From: Clostridia bacterium
GTDB taxonomy: Bacteria > Bacillota > Clostridia > Oscillospirales > Acutalibacteraceae
Reading direction: 5' to 3'
Assembly (NCBI GenBank): GCA_017517665.1
Contig: JAFWYP010000038.1
Location: forward strand, 1 to 64,000
DNA length: 64,000 nt
Shown one piece after another: positions 17,132 through 27,057 of this stretch. Position 1 is the stretch's first letter; each line of letters begins with the position of its first letter. The notes under the pieces were generated by a model. It did no database searches, had not been told where the DNA came from, and saw nothing but the letters and a program-made list of their open reading frames with translations. Both the position numbers and the translations under genes were made by a program.

Positions 17132-18331
17132 TTGACAGATTTCCTGTTGAAGCTTTTTATAAAGGAATATAAAGATGCTCGCAAAGACAGCAAAGACGCA
17201 TCTTCAATCGCGATTATTCTCGGAGAAAAAGAAAGAATCAGGCTCGGTGTTCTCAGCGGTATTGTAGGAATTGTTCTCAATGTTATTCTCTCGGTTTTCA
17301 AAATGATTTTCGGTGTGATAACAAAGAGTATTTCAATTGTTGCCGACGGCGCAAACAACATTTTTGATGCAATTTCTTCAATTATCAATCTTGTAGGATT
17401 CAGAATTTCAGGTAAACCCGCAGATAAAGAACACCCTTTCGGTCACGGCAGAGTAGAATATGTTTCCGCCCTAACCCTTGCATTTTTAATAATTGTTATG
17501 GGCGTTGAACTCATAAAAACTTCCGTTGACAGATTCACAAACCCCGAAACGGTTATTTTCAGCATTCCTGCTGCAGTTGTTCTTATTCTTTCGATTTTTG
17601 CAAAATTATGGCTTGCACTTTTCAATCGCAAGGTCGGAAAAATGATGAATTCGGTTGCGGTTGATGCTGTTGTTACGGACAGCATAGGCGACATAGCCGC
17701 CACGACCTGCTCTGTCATTGCTCTTGTCGCTTCAAAATTCACCGATTTTCCCGTTGACGGAGTTATGGGTATCATCGTTGCGTTGATAATCATATATGCA
17801 GGCATTGATATAATCAAAGGTACTCTCGGCCCTCTGCTCGGAGAATCTCCCGAAAAAGAAATTGTTGATAAGCTTGAAAATCTGGTAATGTCCTTTGACG
17901 GAGTAGTGGGCATTCACGACCTTGTGCTTCATACATACGGTCATTCAAAAATCATAGGCTCTCTGCACGCCGAAGTGCCCGCAGACGTTGATATTCTTCA
18001 CAGTCACGACACAATCGACCTTATTGAACGAACCGTAAAAGAAAAGCTCGGAATAGAAATTTCCATTCACATGGACCCGATTATCAATGATGAAAGAACA
18101 CATGACCTGAAAAACATGGTCAGCGAAATTGTTTCAAACATCTGTCCCGAAGCATCAATGCACGATTTCAGAGTTGTTGACGGTCCTACACACACCAACC
18201 TGATTTTCGACGTTGTTCTTCCGACAAAATACCCTGAAAACGATTTCAAGGATTCTGTAGAAATCTGTGTTAAGCAAGCGGATGAAAGATTCTTTACCGT
18301 TATAAATATTGACAGAGATTACATAAGGTAA
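17132..18331 (+). CDS. Cation diffusion facilitator (CDF) transporter
   Basis: A 399-residue protein. TTG 17132 is chosen because AAGGAG (17118-17123) ends eight bases upstream; the GTG and ATG just before it overlap or abut that site. Six hydrophobic segments carry the CDF metal site: ADGANNIFD in helix 2 and VDAVVTD in helix 5 (Asp-rich, as in manganese or iron type members). A HPFGHGRVEY loop links helices 2 and 3, and the C-terminal 180 residues are cytoplasmic and longer than usual. It exports divalent cations. It overlaps the end of the mscS reading frame region, so the two are probably cotranscribed. Confidence 0.85.
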   Translation: MTDFLLKLFIKEYKDARKDSKDASSIAIILGEKERIRLGVLSGIVGIVLNVILSVFKMIFGVITKSISIVADGANNIFDAISSIINLVGFRISGKPADKEHPFGHGRVEYVSALTLAFLIIVMGVELIKTSVDRFTNPETVIFSIPAAVVLILSIFAKLWLALFNRKVGKMMNSVAVDAVVTDSIGDIAATTCSVIALVASKFTDFPVDGVMGIIVALIIIYAGIDIIKGTLGPLLGESPEKEIVDKLENLVMSFDGVVGIHDLVLHTYGHSKIIGSLHAEVPADVDILHSHDTIDLIERTVKEKLGIEISIHMDPIINDERTHDLKNMVSEIVSNICPEASMHDFRVVDGPTHTNLIFDVVLPTKYPENDFKDSVEICVKQADERFFTVINIDRDYIR

Positions 18332-18340
18332 TAAACTCTC

Positions 18341-18366
18341 AAAACCACCAAGTATTGTGGTTTTTC
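18341..18366 (+). terminator. Intrinsic terminator after the CDF gene
   Basis: AAAACCAC (18341-18348) pairs with GTGGTTTT (18357-18364) followed by T residues. Confidence 0.75.
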
Positions 18367-18503
18367 TGCTCAACTATGCATAATATACAAAAGATTGATA
18401 AATAACCCATTAAATTTTTACTTAAAATTTTTAATAATTATCTTTCAAAATCGTGTAAAATATTGTAGAATTAAGATATATTAAAAACCGGAGGAAAAGT
18501 GCT

Positions 18504-19694
18504 ATGCCTGATTATCAAGATTTCACAACAATACCTGTAGGTCAGCTCGGAATTATCGCTCTGCCCGGCTGCGAAGAACCTGCTCAAAAAATTGATAATT
18601 ATCTTATCAAATGGAGAAAGGAAAGAGAAAGCGAACACAAGCTTACTCTTCCGTTTGCCGGCTATGAAAGGGATTCGTATCTTATCAAAGCTTCTTTCCC
18701 CAGATTCGGTACGGGCGAAGGCAAGTGTGTAATTAATCAGACCGTAAGAGGTTATGATGTTTTCATTCTCTGCGATCCGTTCAATTACAGCGTTGAATAT
18801 AAAATGTACGGCCGTTACGTTCCCATGAGTCCCGATGAACACTATGCCAACCTCAAAAGAGCCATCAGTGCAATCGCAGGCAAGGCAAGAAGAATAAATG
18901 TTATTATGCCCATGCTCTACGAAGGCAGACAGCACAGACGCTCAAGCAGAGAATCTCTTGACTGCGCTGATATGCTTCGTGAGCTTTGCATCAATTACGG
19001 TGTTGAAAACATCATCACCTTTGATGCACATGACCCCAGAGTTCATAATGCTATTCCTCAGAGCGGTTTTGAAAACGTACAGCCTGTTTATCAGATGATA
19101 AAGGCAATGTGCAAAAATATTCCCGACCTCAATATTGACAAAGACCATATGATGGTTATCTCCCCCGACGAAGGCGGTATGGGCAGATGCATTTACTTTG
19201 CAAACGTTCTCGGTCTTGAACTCGGCATGTTCTATAAGCGCCGCGACTATTCCGTAATTATCGACGGCAGAAACCCCATCGTTGCCCACGAATTCCTCGG
19301 CACAAACATAGAAGGCAAGGATGTTATCATCATTGATGATATGATTTCTTCAGGTGACTCGATGATAGAAGTTGCAACAAAGCTCAAGGAGCTTAAGGCT
19401 AACAGAATCTTCATCTGCTCTTCATTCGGTCTTTTCTGCAACGGTCTCTAAACATTTGACAAGGCTTATGAAGACGGACTTATCACCAAGGTTTTCACAA
19501 CAAATCTTATCTATTCAACACCTGAGCTTCTTTCAAGAGAATGGTATGTAAGCGTTGATATGACAAAATACTGCTCATTTATCATTGACACTCTCAACCA
19601 TGATGAATCCATAAGCGGTCTTCTTGACCCCAAGGACAGAATTCATAAGCTTCTTACAAAGTACGGCTTTGAAAGCCATATCACAAACAAGTAA
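18504..19694 (+). pseudogene. prs: Ribose-phosphate pyrophosphokinase with internal in-frame stop
   Basis: PRPP synthetase makes PRPP from ribose 5-phosphate and ATP. The frame from ATG 18504 (CGGAGG upstream) shows NVIMPMLYEGRQHRRSSRES, ITFDAHDPR, VISPDEGGMGR and the PRPP-binding loop DVIIIDDMISSGDS, all intact. TAA at 19449-19451 ends it after residue 315, yet the same frame continues TFDKAYEDGLITKVFTTNLI to TAA 19692-19694, giving the 396-codon length expected of this long clostridial form. A single G-to-T change (GAA to TAA) would explain it. The enzyme is normally essential, so a base error or a second copy elsewhere is likely. Read-through is not supported by any visible signal. Confidence 0.88.
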
Positions 19695-19702
19695 CAAAAA
19701 TT

Positions 19703-19733
19703 TACCGCCGAAGTCCAACCTCGGCGGTATTTT
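19703..19733 (+). terminator. Intrinsic terminator after prs
   Basis: TACCGCCGA (19703-19711) pairs with TCGGCGGTA (19721-19729) followed by TTTT, nine bases after the prs stop at 19692-19694. Its placement supports that stop as the original gene end. Confidence 0.85.
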
Positions 19734-19751
19734 ATTAACGGAGGCTTCTCT

Positions 19752-20846
19752 ATGCAGAACAAATCATTGGATTTCAAAAACGGCAGATTCAGAATTATGC
19801 AGATTGCCGATACACAGGAAATTCCTTCGGTTTCACCCGATACAATTAAACTTATAGGCGCGGCACTCGATAAAGAAAAACCCGACCTTGTTGTTTTTAC
19901 GGGCGACCAGATAAAAGGATATTCTTCATTTTTTATGGGTGAAAAAGGCAAAAAAAATGTTGTTTCAACTTTAAAAGCTCTTATAAGACCTCTTGAAGAG
20001 AGAAATATTCCTTTCACCATGACTTTCGGAAATCATGACGGCGAAGCGGCACTCGGAAATAACGAACAGTTTGAAATTTATAAAGAATCACCGATGTTTG
20101 TTTATGCCGATTCTGTTTCGGAAAATGACAAAGGTACTTTCTGTCTTAATATTTCGGATAAGTTCCTTGTTTATCTTTTTGATACTCACTCAAGAGCAGA
20201 GGGCGGCGGATACAGCGGTATTAACAATGAACAAATCGACTGGTATCGCTCTGTCAGAGACAGTTTTGAAAGCCCTCTCCCCTCGCTTGTTTTTCAGCAC
20301 ATTCCCACACCCGAATTTTTTGATGTTATCAAACGTGTAAAGCGTTTCACGAAAGGCTGTGTCAGAGCATACGGCGACCATAAGAATGAATTCTACGCAC
20401 TTGATCCTCACAATTCCCGTCTCGGCGATTTCATGGGCGAATCACCTGCCGCACCCTATAAAAACAGCGGTGAAATTGATGCATTCCTTGAAAAGAAAGA
20501 GGTTCTCGGAGTATATGTCGGTCACGACCATAACAACAGCTTTGTTGCAAATTACAAGGGAATTGATCTCGGATATGCTCAGGGTTCAGGGTTCAACGTA
20601 TATGGTCCCGGATATAAAAGAGGAATGAGAATATTTGACATTGAAGAAAACGGCACTTATGAAACAAGAACCGTCACCTTCGGCGAGCTTTGCGGAAAAG
20701 AAGTAAAAAGCAAACCGAAATTCGTCATTTATTCATATGTTCCCACAAGTGTTTCACAGGTTACAACCGCAGTTAAAGAAGCGGCAATTGTTGCAGGTGC
20801 GGTGTTCGGTACGGTTAAACTTATCAAAGCAATTAAAAAGAAATAA
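19752..20846 (+). CDS. Calcineurin-like metallophosphoesterase
   Basis: A 364-residue protein with the two-metal phosphoesterase motifs in order: IADTQ (Asp), FTGDQ (Gly-Asp), GNHD near residue 99, QHIP (His) and GHDHNN near 257. It resembles the Icc/PhoD-type family that hydrolyses phosphomono- or phosphodiesters; the substrate is unknown. CGGAGG precedes the ATG. No signal peptide is seen, but the last 25 residues (AAIVAGAVFGTVKLIKAIKKK, shown here only as a tail) form a hydrophobic-basic anchor-like end. It lies between two terminators as a single-gene unit. Confidence 0.85.
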   Translation: MQNKSLDFKNGRFRIMQIADTQEIPSVSPDTIKLIGAALDKEKPDLVVFTGDQIKGYSSFFMGEKGKKNVVSTLKALIRPLEERNIPFTMTFGNHDGEAALGNNEQFEIYKESPMFVYADSVSENDKGTFCLNISDKFLVYLFDTHSRAEGGGYSGINNEQIDWYRSVRDSFESPLPSLVFQHIPTPEFFDVIKRVKRFTKGCVRAYGDHKNEFYALDPHNSRLGDFMGESPAAPYKNSGEIDAFLEKKEVLGVYVGHDHNNSFVANYKGIDLGYAQGSGFNVYGPGYKRGMRIFDIEENGTYETRTVTFGELCGKEVKSKPKFVIYSYVPTSVSQVTTAVKEAAIVAGAVFGTVKLIKAIKKK

Positions 20847-20850
20847 CAGT

Positions 20851-20884
20851 TAAGGCACATCACTTTAATCGGTGACGTGCCTTA
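20851..20884. terminator. Bidirectional terminator
   Basis: TAAGGCAC and TCAC (20851-20863) pair with GTGA and GTGCCTTA (20872-20884) with one internal mismatch. It separates the convergent phosphoesterase and phosphohexomutase genes. Confidence 0.8.
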
Positions 20885-20887
20885 TTT

Positions 20888-22297
20888 TTATATATTCAGG
20901 AATTCTTTAAAATCAGAGATATATTTTGCAGCAGTTTCTTTGTTGCCGCTTTCCGCAAAAATACGAAGGAGAGGCTCTGTTCCCGAGAAACGGCAGATTA
21001 CAAAATCACCGTTTTCAAAATAAACCTTGCATCCGTCTTCATAACCGACCTTTTCAACCTTGTTTGAAAAATCGGGAAGCTTTCTTTCTTCAAATATGAT
21101 TTTTTCAATCACGGATTTGTATTCGCGAGCAAAGTGAAGATTATCTTCAACCATAACAAACTTTCCGAATTCTGCCTCAAGCTCGCGGATAATGTCTGTG
21201 GGGCATTTATTGGTAACACTAACCATTTCGGCAAAAAGAGATGCGGCATAAACGGAATCCTTTCCGTTGATATGACCTCTTACGGTAAGACCGCCTGAGG
21301 ATTCTCCGCCGAGAACAGCATCAACCTCATCAATTTTTGAAGAAATATGCTTGAATCCTACGGGAACTTCATAGCACTTTTCACCAAAGCTTTCCGCTAT
21401 TTTATCAAGCATATGGGTTGTTGCAAGATTTCTGACAACAGGACCCTTCCAGCCTTTATATTTTACAAGATAATAGTAAAGGAGGCAGAGAATTTCGTTT
21501 GCGTTTATGTATCTGCCGTTTCTGTCAACAATACCGAGTCTGTCACCGTCGCCGTCCATGGCGATACCGAAATCATAGCCGTCTTTAACAACCATATTGC
21601 TCAGGGTGCTTAAAGTCTGTTCCGAAGGTGCAGGCATCATGCCGCCGAAATATGCATCCTTATTGAGGTTGATTGTGTCAACCGTGCAGCGTGCCGTATG
21701 AAGAATAACCTGCAAGGGATATGCGCCCGAACCGTGCATGGTATCAAAAAGAACGCGAAGTCCTCTTTCGCGAAGCGCCTTCATATCAAGCAAATCAATT
21801 ATATCATCAAGGAACTTGTTGAACGGATTGCGGAGATATTCTATTCGTCCGTCTTTAACTGCATCGTTAAATGCGCAAATCTCGATATCCGAAACATTCT
21901 CAATAATCTCTTCAAGACGTTGAGTTGTTTCAATCGGTGCATCTCTGCCCTCATCAACAATAAGCTTTATACCGTTATAATTGGGAGGATTATGGCTTGC
22001 GGTAATTTCAATACCGAAGTGAAGCTCTTTATCCTTAACTGTGTGCATAACAAGAGGGGTGGGTGCCGAACGATTCATAAACCACACCTTAATACCGCCT
22101 GCCGCCAGAGTTTCGGCAACCCATTTTGCCGCACTCTCAGATAAAAATCTGCGGTCATAGCCGATAATAATGGGCTTTGAGATTTTGTTTTGTTCTTTTG
22201 CAAGCAAAACAATACCTGTAGCAACGCGGCGGATATTTTCACAAATGAAATCATCGCCGATAACTGCTCTCCAGCCGCCTGTTCCGAATTTAATCAT
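20888..22297 (-). CDS. Phosphoglucomutase/phosphomannomutase family protein
   Basis: A 469-residue alpha-D-phosphohexomutase. ATG 22297 is used, with GGAGAG seven bases ahead; the upstream GTG in frame overlaps that site. Motifs are the active-site serine loop TASHNPPNYNG, the metal loop DGDGDRLG, the sugar-binding loop GGESSGG and the phosphate-binding RFSGTEP. It interconverts hexose 1- and 6-phosphates. As the last gene of a run containing an alpha-galactosidase and a DUF4091 protein it probably feeds released sugars into central metabolism. Glucose versus mannose preference cannot be read. Confidence 0.9.
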   Translation of the reverse strand: MIKFGTGGWRAVIGDDFICENIRRVATGIVLLAKEQNKISKPIIIGYDRRFLSESAAKWVAETLAAGGIKVWFMNRSAPTPLVMHTVKDKELHFGIEITASHNPPNYNGIKLIVDEGRDAPIETTQRLEEIIENVSDIEICAFNDAVKDGRIEYLRNPFNKFLDDIIDLLDMKALRERGLRVLFDTMHGSGAYPLQVILHTARCTVDTINLNKDAYFGGMMPAPSEQTLSTLSNMVVKDGYDFGIAMDGDGDRLGIVDRNGRYINANEILCLLYYYLVKYKGWKGPVVRNLATTHMLDKIAESFGEKCYEVPVGFKHISSKIDEVDAVLGGESSGGLTVRGHINGKDSVYAASLFAEMVSVTNKCPTDIIRELEAEFGKFVMVEDNLHFAREYKSVIEKIIFEERKLPDFSNKVEKVGYEDGCKVYFENGDFVICRFSGTEPLLRIFAESGNKETAAKYISDFKEFLNI

Positions 22298-22369
22298 ATC
22301 AATTCTCTCCACTGTTTTATTATTTCTTTACATTATTTAACATTTGTTTCTTTTGTTCTTCTTTCAGTT

Positions 22370-24550
22370 TTATTCAACTGCTTTAAAATATTTGATAAAG
22401 CTCTGTCCGTCATCATGCTCTGCATTGGGAAGGCAGATACCTGCATTCATAAGAAGCGCACCCGAATAAACTTCGTCTGTATCTTCATCAACATAATACT
22501 TATCGGGGTCAAGACCCTTGAGCTTGATTATAAGCATTCTGTCGGGATGTCTTCTCATTGTAACGCAGGTGAGAAGAGCTTCGGATTTATCCTCAGAAAC
22601 AAATTCCCACGCGGCACGGAAATGATTTTCAAACGGGCTGATAAGTCTGTAAAGGTCGCCGAAATGAATTACATCATAGTATTTATGATACTCTGCAACC
22701 TGACGTTTAACGATTCTCTTATCCTCTTCGGTGAACTTGTTGGGGTCAAGTTCATAACCGAATGAACCCCAGAGAGCAACGTTGCCCTTTGTGTCATAGC
22801 CCGTTCTTCTGCAGGCTGAAACATGGGCCCCCATTGTTGATGCGGGATAGCACATTGACGTACCGAACTGAATTGTGAGTCGTTCGATGGGGTCGGTGTT
22901 GTCACTTGTCCAGATCTGCGGTGAGAAATAGAGTGTGCCGGGGTCAAAGCGTCCGCCGCCGCCCGAGCAGTTTTCGATAAGCATATCGGGGAATGCTTTT
23001 GTGAGTCTGTCCATAACATCGTATGTTCCGAGAACAAAGCGATGAAAAACTTCCTTCTGCTGTTCGGCAGGAAGAATCGCAGAACCGACTTCAGTAAGAT
23101 TGCGGTTGAAGTCCCACTTGAGATAGTCTATTTTGCAGGATGAAAGAACCTTATACATTTCTCCGAAAATATAGTCACGTACATCCTGTCTTGAATAGTC
23201 AAGAACGTATTGATGTCTGCCGATGCTCTTTTCTCTGTTGGGAACATGAAGACACCAATCGGGATGTGCTCGGTAGAGATTACTGTCCCTCGAAATCATT
23301 TCAGGCTCGTACCATATACCGAATTTTATTCCGAGAGCATTGATTTTATTAACAAATTCCGCAAGTGAACCGCCGAGCTTTTCTTCATTTACCTGCCAGT
23401 CGCCAAGACCGCTTCTGTCGCTGTTTCTGTCACCGAACCAACCGTCATCCATAACAAGCATATCAATGCCGAGTTCCTTTGCTCTTTCCGCAAAAGTAAC
23501 AAGCTGGTCGCCCGTGAAATCCATTCCCGTTGCTTCCCAGTTATTGATAAGCAAAGGTCTCTTGATATCCTTCCACTTGCCTCTGATGAGATGTTTTCTG
23601 TAAAGTCTGTGGAAAATACGGCTCATTTCGCCGATACCGTCGGGAGTATAAACCATAACAACCTCGGGAGAATTGAAGGCTTCGCCTGATTTAAGCTGCC
23701 AGCCGAAATTCTCGGGATTTATACCCATAACAACTCTTGTTCCCGAATTCTGATTGACTTCAGCTTCAAAAACAAAGTTGCTGCTGTAAACAAGATTGAA
23801 TCCGTAAGCGCTGCCGTAATCCTCGGTTGCGCCGTTTTCAACAAGAGCTGCAAAGGGATTCTGATGATGGCTTGAAGAACCTCTTTTGCTTGCCACAAGC
23901 TGCTTGCCGTGAGCAAGAGGTCTTCTTTCAAGACTTCTTTCCTTACCCCATCTTCCGTAAAGCGAGAGCATATCATAATCGTATGTATGGAAATCAACGC
24001 AGGCACTCATAACCTTTTCAATTTCTACGGTTTTATCGGAATTGTTGATAACCTTAACACTTCTTGTCATCGCGCCGAGATTTTCAAAAACAGTGTAGAA
24101 AAGCACGGTCTGAATTCCTGTTGTTGCATCCTCTGTGAGAATTTCAAGAGTTGAAGCTTCATTTTCGTTTTCAACATAAAGTGCAGGCAAACCTTCAATC
24201 GAGGGTTTACCCGAATAAATTTTATGCGAGACATAGCGCATATCGGTAACATTGTTACCGTCAGCGTTTCTGATTGCAACAGCGGATGTTCTGAAATCGC
24301 CGGCACCGTTTCCGGGATATTCAAACGGATTTATGTCAGGCGAAAACATACCGTCGGCAATATTTATGTTCTGAGGGCTGAAGGATGCAAAACCGCCCGT
24401 ATATCTGAAAGCACTGAGATTGCTGTCGGGGATTTTTGCACCGTAATAAAGATGAACGAGATAGTTTTCTTCGTATATTTCAAAGATATAGCTTGATGTT
24501 GCGGTATCAAGCTTGAATATTCTTTTTTCGCTGTCAAAGCTGATAGGCAT
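22370..24550 (-). CDS. Alpha-galactosidase, glycoside hydrolase family 36
   Basis: A 726-residue GH36 enzyme, full length for the family. It has an N-terminal beta-sandwich, the DDGWFG motif near residue 370, nucleophile Asp in YLKWDFNRN near 478, the ENCSGGGGRFD motif near 525 and the acid/base Asp in SDNTDPIERL near 548. It removes terminal alpha-1,6-galactose from raffinose-type oligosaccharides or galactomannan. No signal peptide is seen, so it acts in the cytoplasm on imported substrates. AAGGAG precedes the start, and only two bases separate it from the DUF4091 gene upstream. Confidence 0.92.
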   Translation of the reverse strand: MPISFDSEKRIFKLDTATSSYIFEIYEENYLVHLYYGAKIPDSNLSAFRYTGGFASFSPQNINIADGMFSPDINPFEYPGNGAGDFRTSAVAIRNADGNNVTDMRYVSHKIYSGKPSIEGLPALYVENENEASTLEILTEDATTGIQTVLFYTVFENLGAMTRSVKVINNSDKTVEIEKVMSACVDFHTYDYDMLSLYGRWGKERSLERRPLAHGKQLVASKRGSSSHHQNPFAALVENGATEDYGSAYGFNLVYSSNFVFEAEVNQNSGTRVVMGINPENFGWQLKSGEAFNSPEVVMVYTPDGIGEMSRIFHRLYRKHLIRGKWKDIKRPLLINNWEATGMDFTGDQLVTFAERAKELGIDMLVMDDGWFGDRNSDRSGLGDWQVNEEKLGGSLAEFVNKINALGIKFGIWYEPEMISRDSNLYRAHPDWCLHVPNREKSIGRHQYVLDYSRQDVRDYIFGEMYKVLSSCKIDYLKWDFNRNLTEVGSAILPAEQQKEVFHRFVLGTYDVMDRLTKAFPDMLIENCSGGGGRFDPGTLYFSPQIWTSDNTDPIERLTIQFGTSMCYPASTMGAHVSACRRTGYDTKGNVALWGSFGYELDPNKFTEEDKRIVKRQVAEYHKYYDVIHFGDLYRLISPFENHFRAAWEFVSEDKSEALLTCVTMRRHPDRMLIIKLKGLDPDKYYVDEDTDEVYSGALLMNAGICLPNAEHDDGQSFIKYFKAVE

Positions 24551-24552
24551 AA

Positions 24553-26169
24553 TTATTTCTCCTTAATCATATTATTGACCTTTTCACGGACAGACAGAAG
24601 CCAATTGTCATCATGAGGATACTCCTTAAAGGTCAGGGGCTTTTCAAGGTCTTTTTCAAGAATTTCAATAACTTTTGCTCTGCCGATTTTCTTTTCGAGT
24701 GCCTTGAGTGCCGCCAAATCCTGAAATGCATCATAGAAAACCTTGAGGCGGAGAGATTCAAGTGTTTCACCGTTATCCGCGGGATAAACCATAAATGAAT
24801 CACCCGAAGGGAAGCTTCCGCCCGCATCAGTAACCTCATAGGGATTTATAGCTTTAATTGAATATTGAGAATTATAAAAATTATAACCCCACTGCAAAAA
24901 GCCTTTGATATCGTATTTGTAGAGAAGCACACCGAGAATTCGGTTACGGAGTGACGGCATGGAAACAAATCGGTTGGGAACATACTCTTTTCCCTGTCCG
25001 CAGCAATAATATGTCCAGAGTTCGGGAACATTTCCGACAAACGGTTCTATATCATTTTCCGCAGGAATGGGATTCTTGACCGCACCCGTTTCATAGAATG
25101 CATAATCCGAAAGAGCATCAATTACCCTGAAGTCCGGGAAGCATTCTTCAATGAGCTTTGCTCGGCGTTTATATGTTTTGAGATGACTTTTTGAAGGTTC
25201 ATCCGAAACGTGAAAGAAGCATTTTTCACGGATACCTTCGGCATCAATGACTTTAATGAGTTCCTTTGAAAACTGACGGAGAAAAATATCATAATTCTTG
25301 CTAGAAGTGCGGGTGAACCAGCCAAAAATCTTCTTTTCTCTGCCCTTTCTGTCCGTTGCAATGATTTTGGGAGCATGCTTTGCACCCCATTGAGTGAAAA
25401 GATGACTCATTTCAAAATATTCAACGCCGCATTCATGACACATTGCAATCCATTTGCGCAAATTCATGAAATCAAAAGAGTATTTTCCGCCTCTTTTACG
25501 GACTTTAACAAGCTGAACTGTTTTTCTTTCACCGCCAACCTTTGTATCGAGAGGAGGCGTGAAAAGCGGAGTAAGAATACAGTTAAGACCGTGTTCAACA
25601 GCTGTTTTTATAAAGTTTTTATTTATGCGCCAATACTCATCGCTGAAAGGCTCAACACCGTAATAATTGCAGATACAGTCCGAATGATACCAGTTGGTAT
25701 AAACAAGTTCTTGCTTTGGCAATTCGGCATCAATTATTTCAATTTCAACCTCTGATGCTGCAGACATATCTCCTTTGATATCAACGGTAACAGAGTTTTT
25801 ACCAGTAATTATTCCGTTGCCCGAAACCTCAATCCAAAGACTGTACCATTTTCCTTTTTCAACGAAAATTTCACCTTCTGCGGGAAGAAGATAATCGGGA
25901 TACATTCCCGATGTTTTGCGAAGGTAATAATCATCCGCATCATCAAAACAGGCATTTCCAACGGGAATATCCTTAACAACATATGCCTTTGAAATTTCAG
26001 CAAGCGAACCGCCGAGCAAAACGGTTATTTTTCCGTCGGTTTCGGGACAGAATGCCGCCTGAAATGACATTTTTTCGTTTTTAAGCATCGGAATAACTTT
26101 TATATCAGAAACATTCGGCTTTTCATCCGAAAATACTTTTTCAAGAGAATTAAGAATCAACAATTCCAT
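24553..26169 (-). CDS. DUF4091 domain protein (GH123-like)
   Basis: A 538-residue protein with an N-terminal beta domain (about residues 1-150) followed by a barrel region with YTNWYHSDCICNYYGVEPFS, CFFHVSDEPS and FLQWGYNFYN, which are typical of the DUF4091 family related to glycoside hydrolase family 123. The Asp-Glu in SDEP is the likely catalytic pair by analogy. No signal peptide is present. It is tightly coupled to the alpha-galactosidase, so a role in intracellular glycan breakdown is likely. Activity is not established for most members. Confidence 0.75.
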   Translation of the reverse strand: MELLILNSLEKVFSDEKPNVSDIKVIPMLKNEKMSFQAAFCPETDGKITVLLGGSLAEISKAYVVKDIPVGNACFDDADDYYLRKTSGMYPDYLLPAEGEIFVEKGKWYSLWIEVSGNGIITGKNSVTVDIKGDMSAASEVEIEIIDAELPKQELVYTNWYHSDCICNYYGVEPFSDEYWRINKNFIKTAVEHGLNCILTPLFTPPLDTKVGGERKTVQLVKVRKRGGKYSFDFMNLRKWIAMCHECGVEYFEMSHLFTQWGAKHAPKIIATDRKGREKKIFGWFTRTSSKNYDIFLRQFSKELIKVIDAEGIREKCFFHVSDEPSKSHLKTYKRRAKLIEECFPDFRVIDALSDYAFYETGAVKNPIPAENDIEPFVGNVPELWTYYCCGQGKEYVPNRFVSMPSLRNRILGVLLYKYDIKGFLQWGYNFYNSQYSIKAINPYEVTDAGGSFPSGDSFMVYPADNGETLESLRLKVFYDAFQDLAALKALEKKIGRAKVIEILEKDLEKPLTFKEYPHDDNWLLSVREKVNNMIKEK

Positions 26170-26184
26170 AATTTTCTCCTTTCA

Positions 26185-26994
26185 TTATTTACCTGCGGAC
26201 ATCGCCTTGTCCTTTGCAACGGTTTTGTCGATTGCGGTTATGACGGAATTTTCAAATCCCGTTTCTTTAAGACTGCAGACACCTTCAACGGTTGTTCCTC
26301 CGGGTGAAGAAACATTGCGTATAAGCTCACTAACGGAAAGAGGACTTTCAAGAAGCATTTTAGCACTTCCGAGCATCATCTGAGCCGCGATATCCTGAGC
26401 TGTTTTTGCAGGAAGTCCGTATTTTATTCCTGCCGTTGCAAGTGCATCGGCAAACATATATGCAAAAGCAGGGCCAGAGCCTGCAATTGCGGTAAAAGCA
26501 GAAAAATATTTTTCTTCGAGAAGAACGGCTTTTCCGAAGGATTCACAAAGTTTAAGCACATATTCTTTTTCCGAACATGAAACATTGTCCGTTGCACAAA
26601 CGGCAGTCATTGCCTGACCGACGGAGGCATTGATATTCGGCATTATTCTTACAGCCTTTACATCAAATCCGAAACAGGAAACGATTTTTGAGGTTTCCGT
26701 ACCTGCAGCGGTTGAAATGACAAGCGGATTATTTTTCTTTGTTTCTTCTTTTATTTCGTCGGCAAGTGAGGCAAAATCCTTGGGTTTGACAGCAATAATG
26801 ATATTTTTGCATTTTGCGGCAACCTCGGATGAGCAGGAAGCGGCATTAACCGAAAGTTCTTCGCAAAGCTCATTCACCTTCGTCTGATTGATATCATAAA
26901 TAATTATTTCAGAAGGGGAAATTTTTTCGCAAGCAACAACCCCTCTGAGAATTGCACTTGCAAGATTTCCCGTTCCGATAAATCCTAATTTCAT
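26185..26994 (-). CDS. proC: Pyrroline-5-carboxylate reductase
   Basis: A 269-residue enzyme of proline synthesis that reduces pyrroline 5-carboxylate with NAD(P)H. ATG 26994 has AAGGAG seven bases ahead; the earlier in-frame start lies in the upstream hairpin. The N-terminus has the Rossmann motif GFIGTGNLASAILRG, then AVKPKDF, MPNINASVGQAMTA, and the C-terminal catalytic AGSGPAFAY and NVSSPGGTTVEG motifs. It sits in a minus-strand run between the MscL gene and a glycosidase pair and does not belong functionally with them. Confidence 0.92.
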   Translation of the reverse strand: MKLGFIGTGNLASAILRGVVACEKISPSEIIIYDINQTKVNELCEELSVNAASCSSEVAAKCKNIIIAVKPKDFASLADEIKEETKKNNPLVISTAAGTETSKIVSCFGFDVKAVRIMPNINASVGQAMTAVCATDNVSCSEKEYVLKLCESFGKAVLLEEKYFSAFTAIAGSGPAFAYMFADALATAGIKYGLPAKTAQDIAAQMMLGSAKMLLESPLSVSELIRNVSSPGGTTVEGVCSLKETGFENSVITAIDKTVAKDKAMSAGK

Positions 26995-27015
26995 AATTAT
27001 CTCCTTACAAGACAT

Positions 27016-27053
27016 AAAGGAGCTGTCTTACTTCTCGGTAAGACAGCCCCTTT
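27016..27053 (-). terminator. Long hairpin between mscL and proC
   Basis: AAAGGAGCTGTCTTAC (27016-27031) pairs with GTAAGACAGCCCCTTT (27038-27053) over 16 positions, just after the mscL stop. The T-run in the minus direction is short (TTTATG), so it may be a weak terminator or an RNA-stabilising element that lowers expression of the downstream genes. Confidence 0.6.
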
Positions 27054-27057
27054 GATT

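Noticed and set aside
19449..19451. Recoded or reassigned TAA in prs
   Set aside because: TAA is used as a normal stop throughout the window and no recoding signal is visible.
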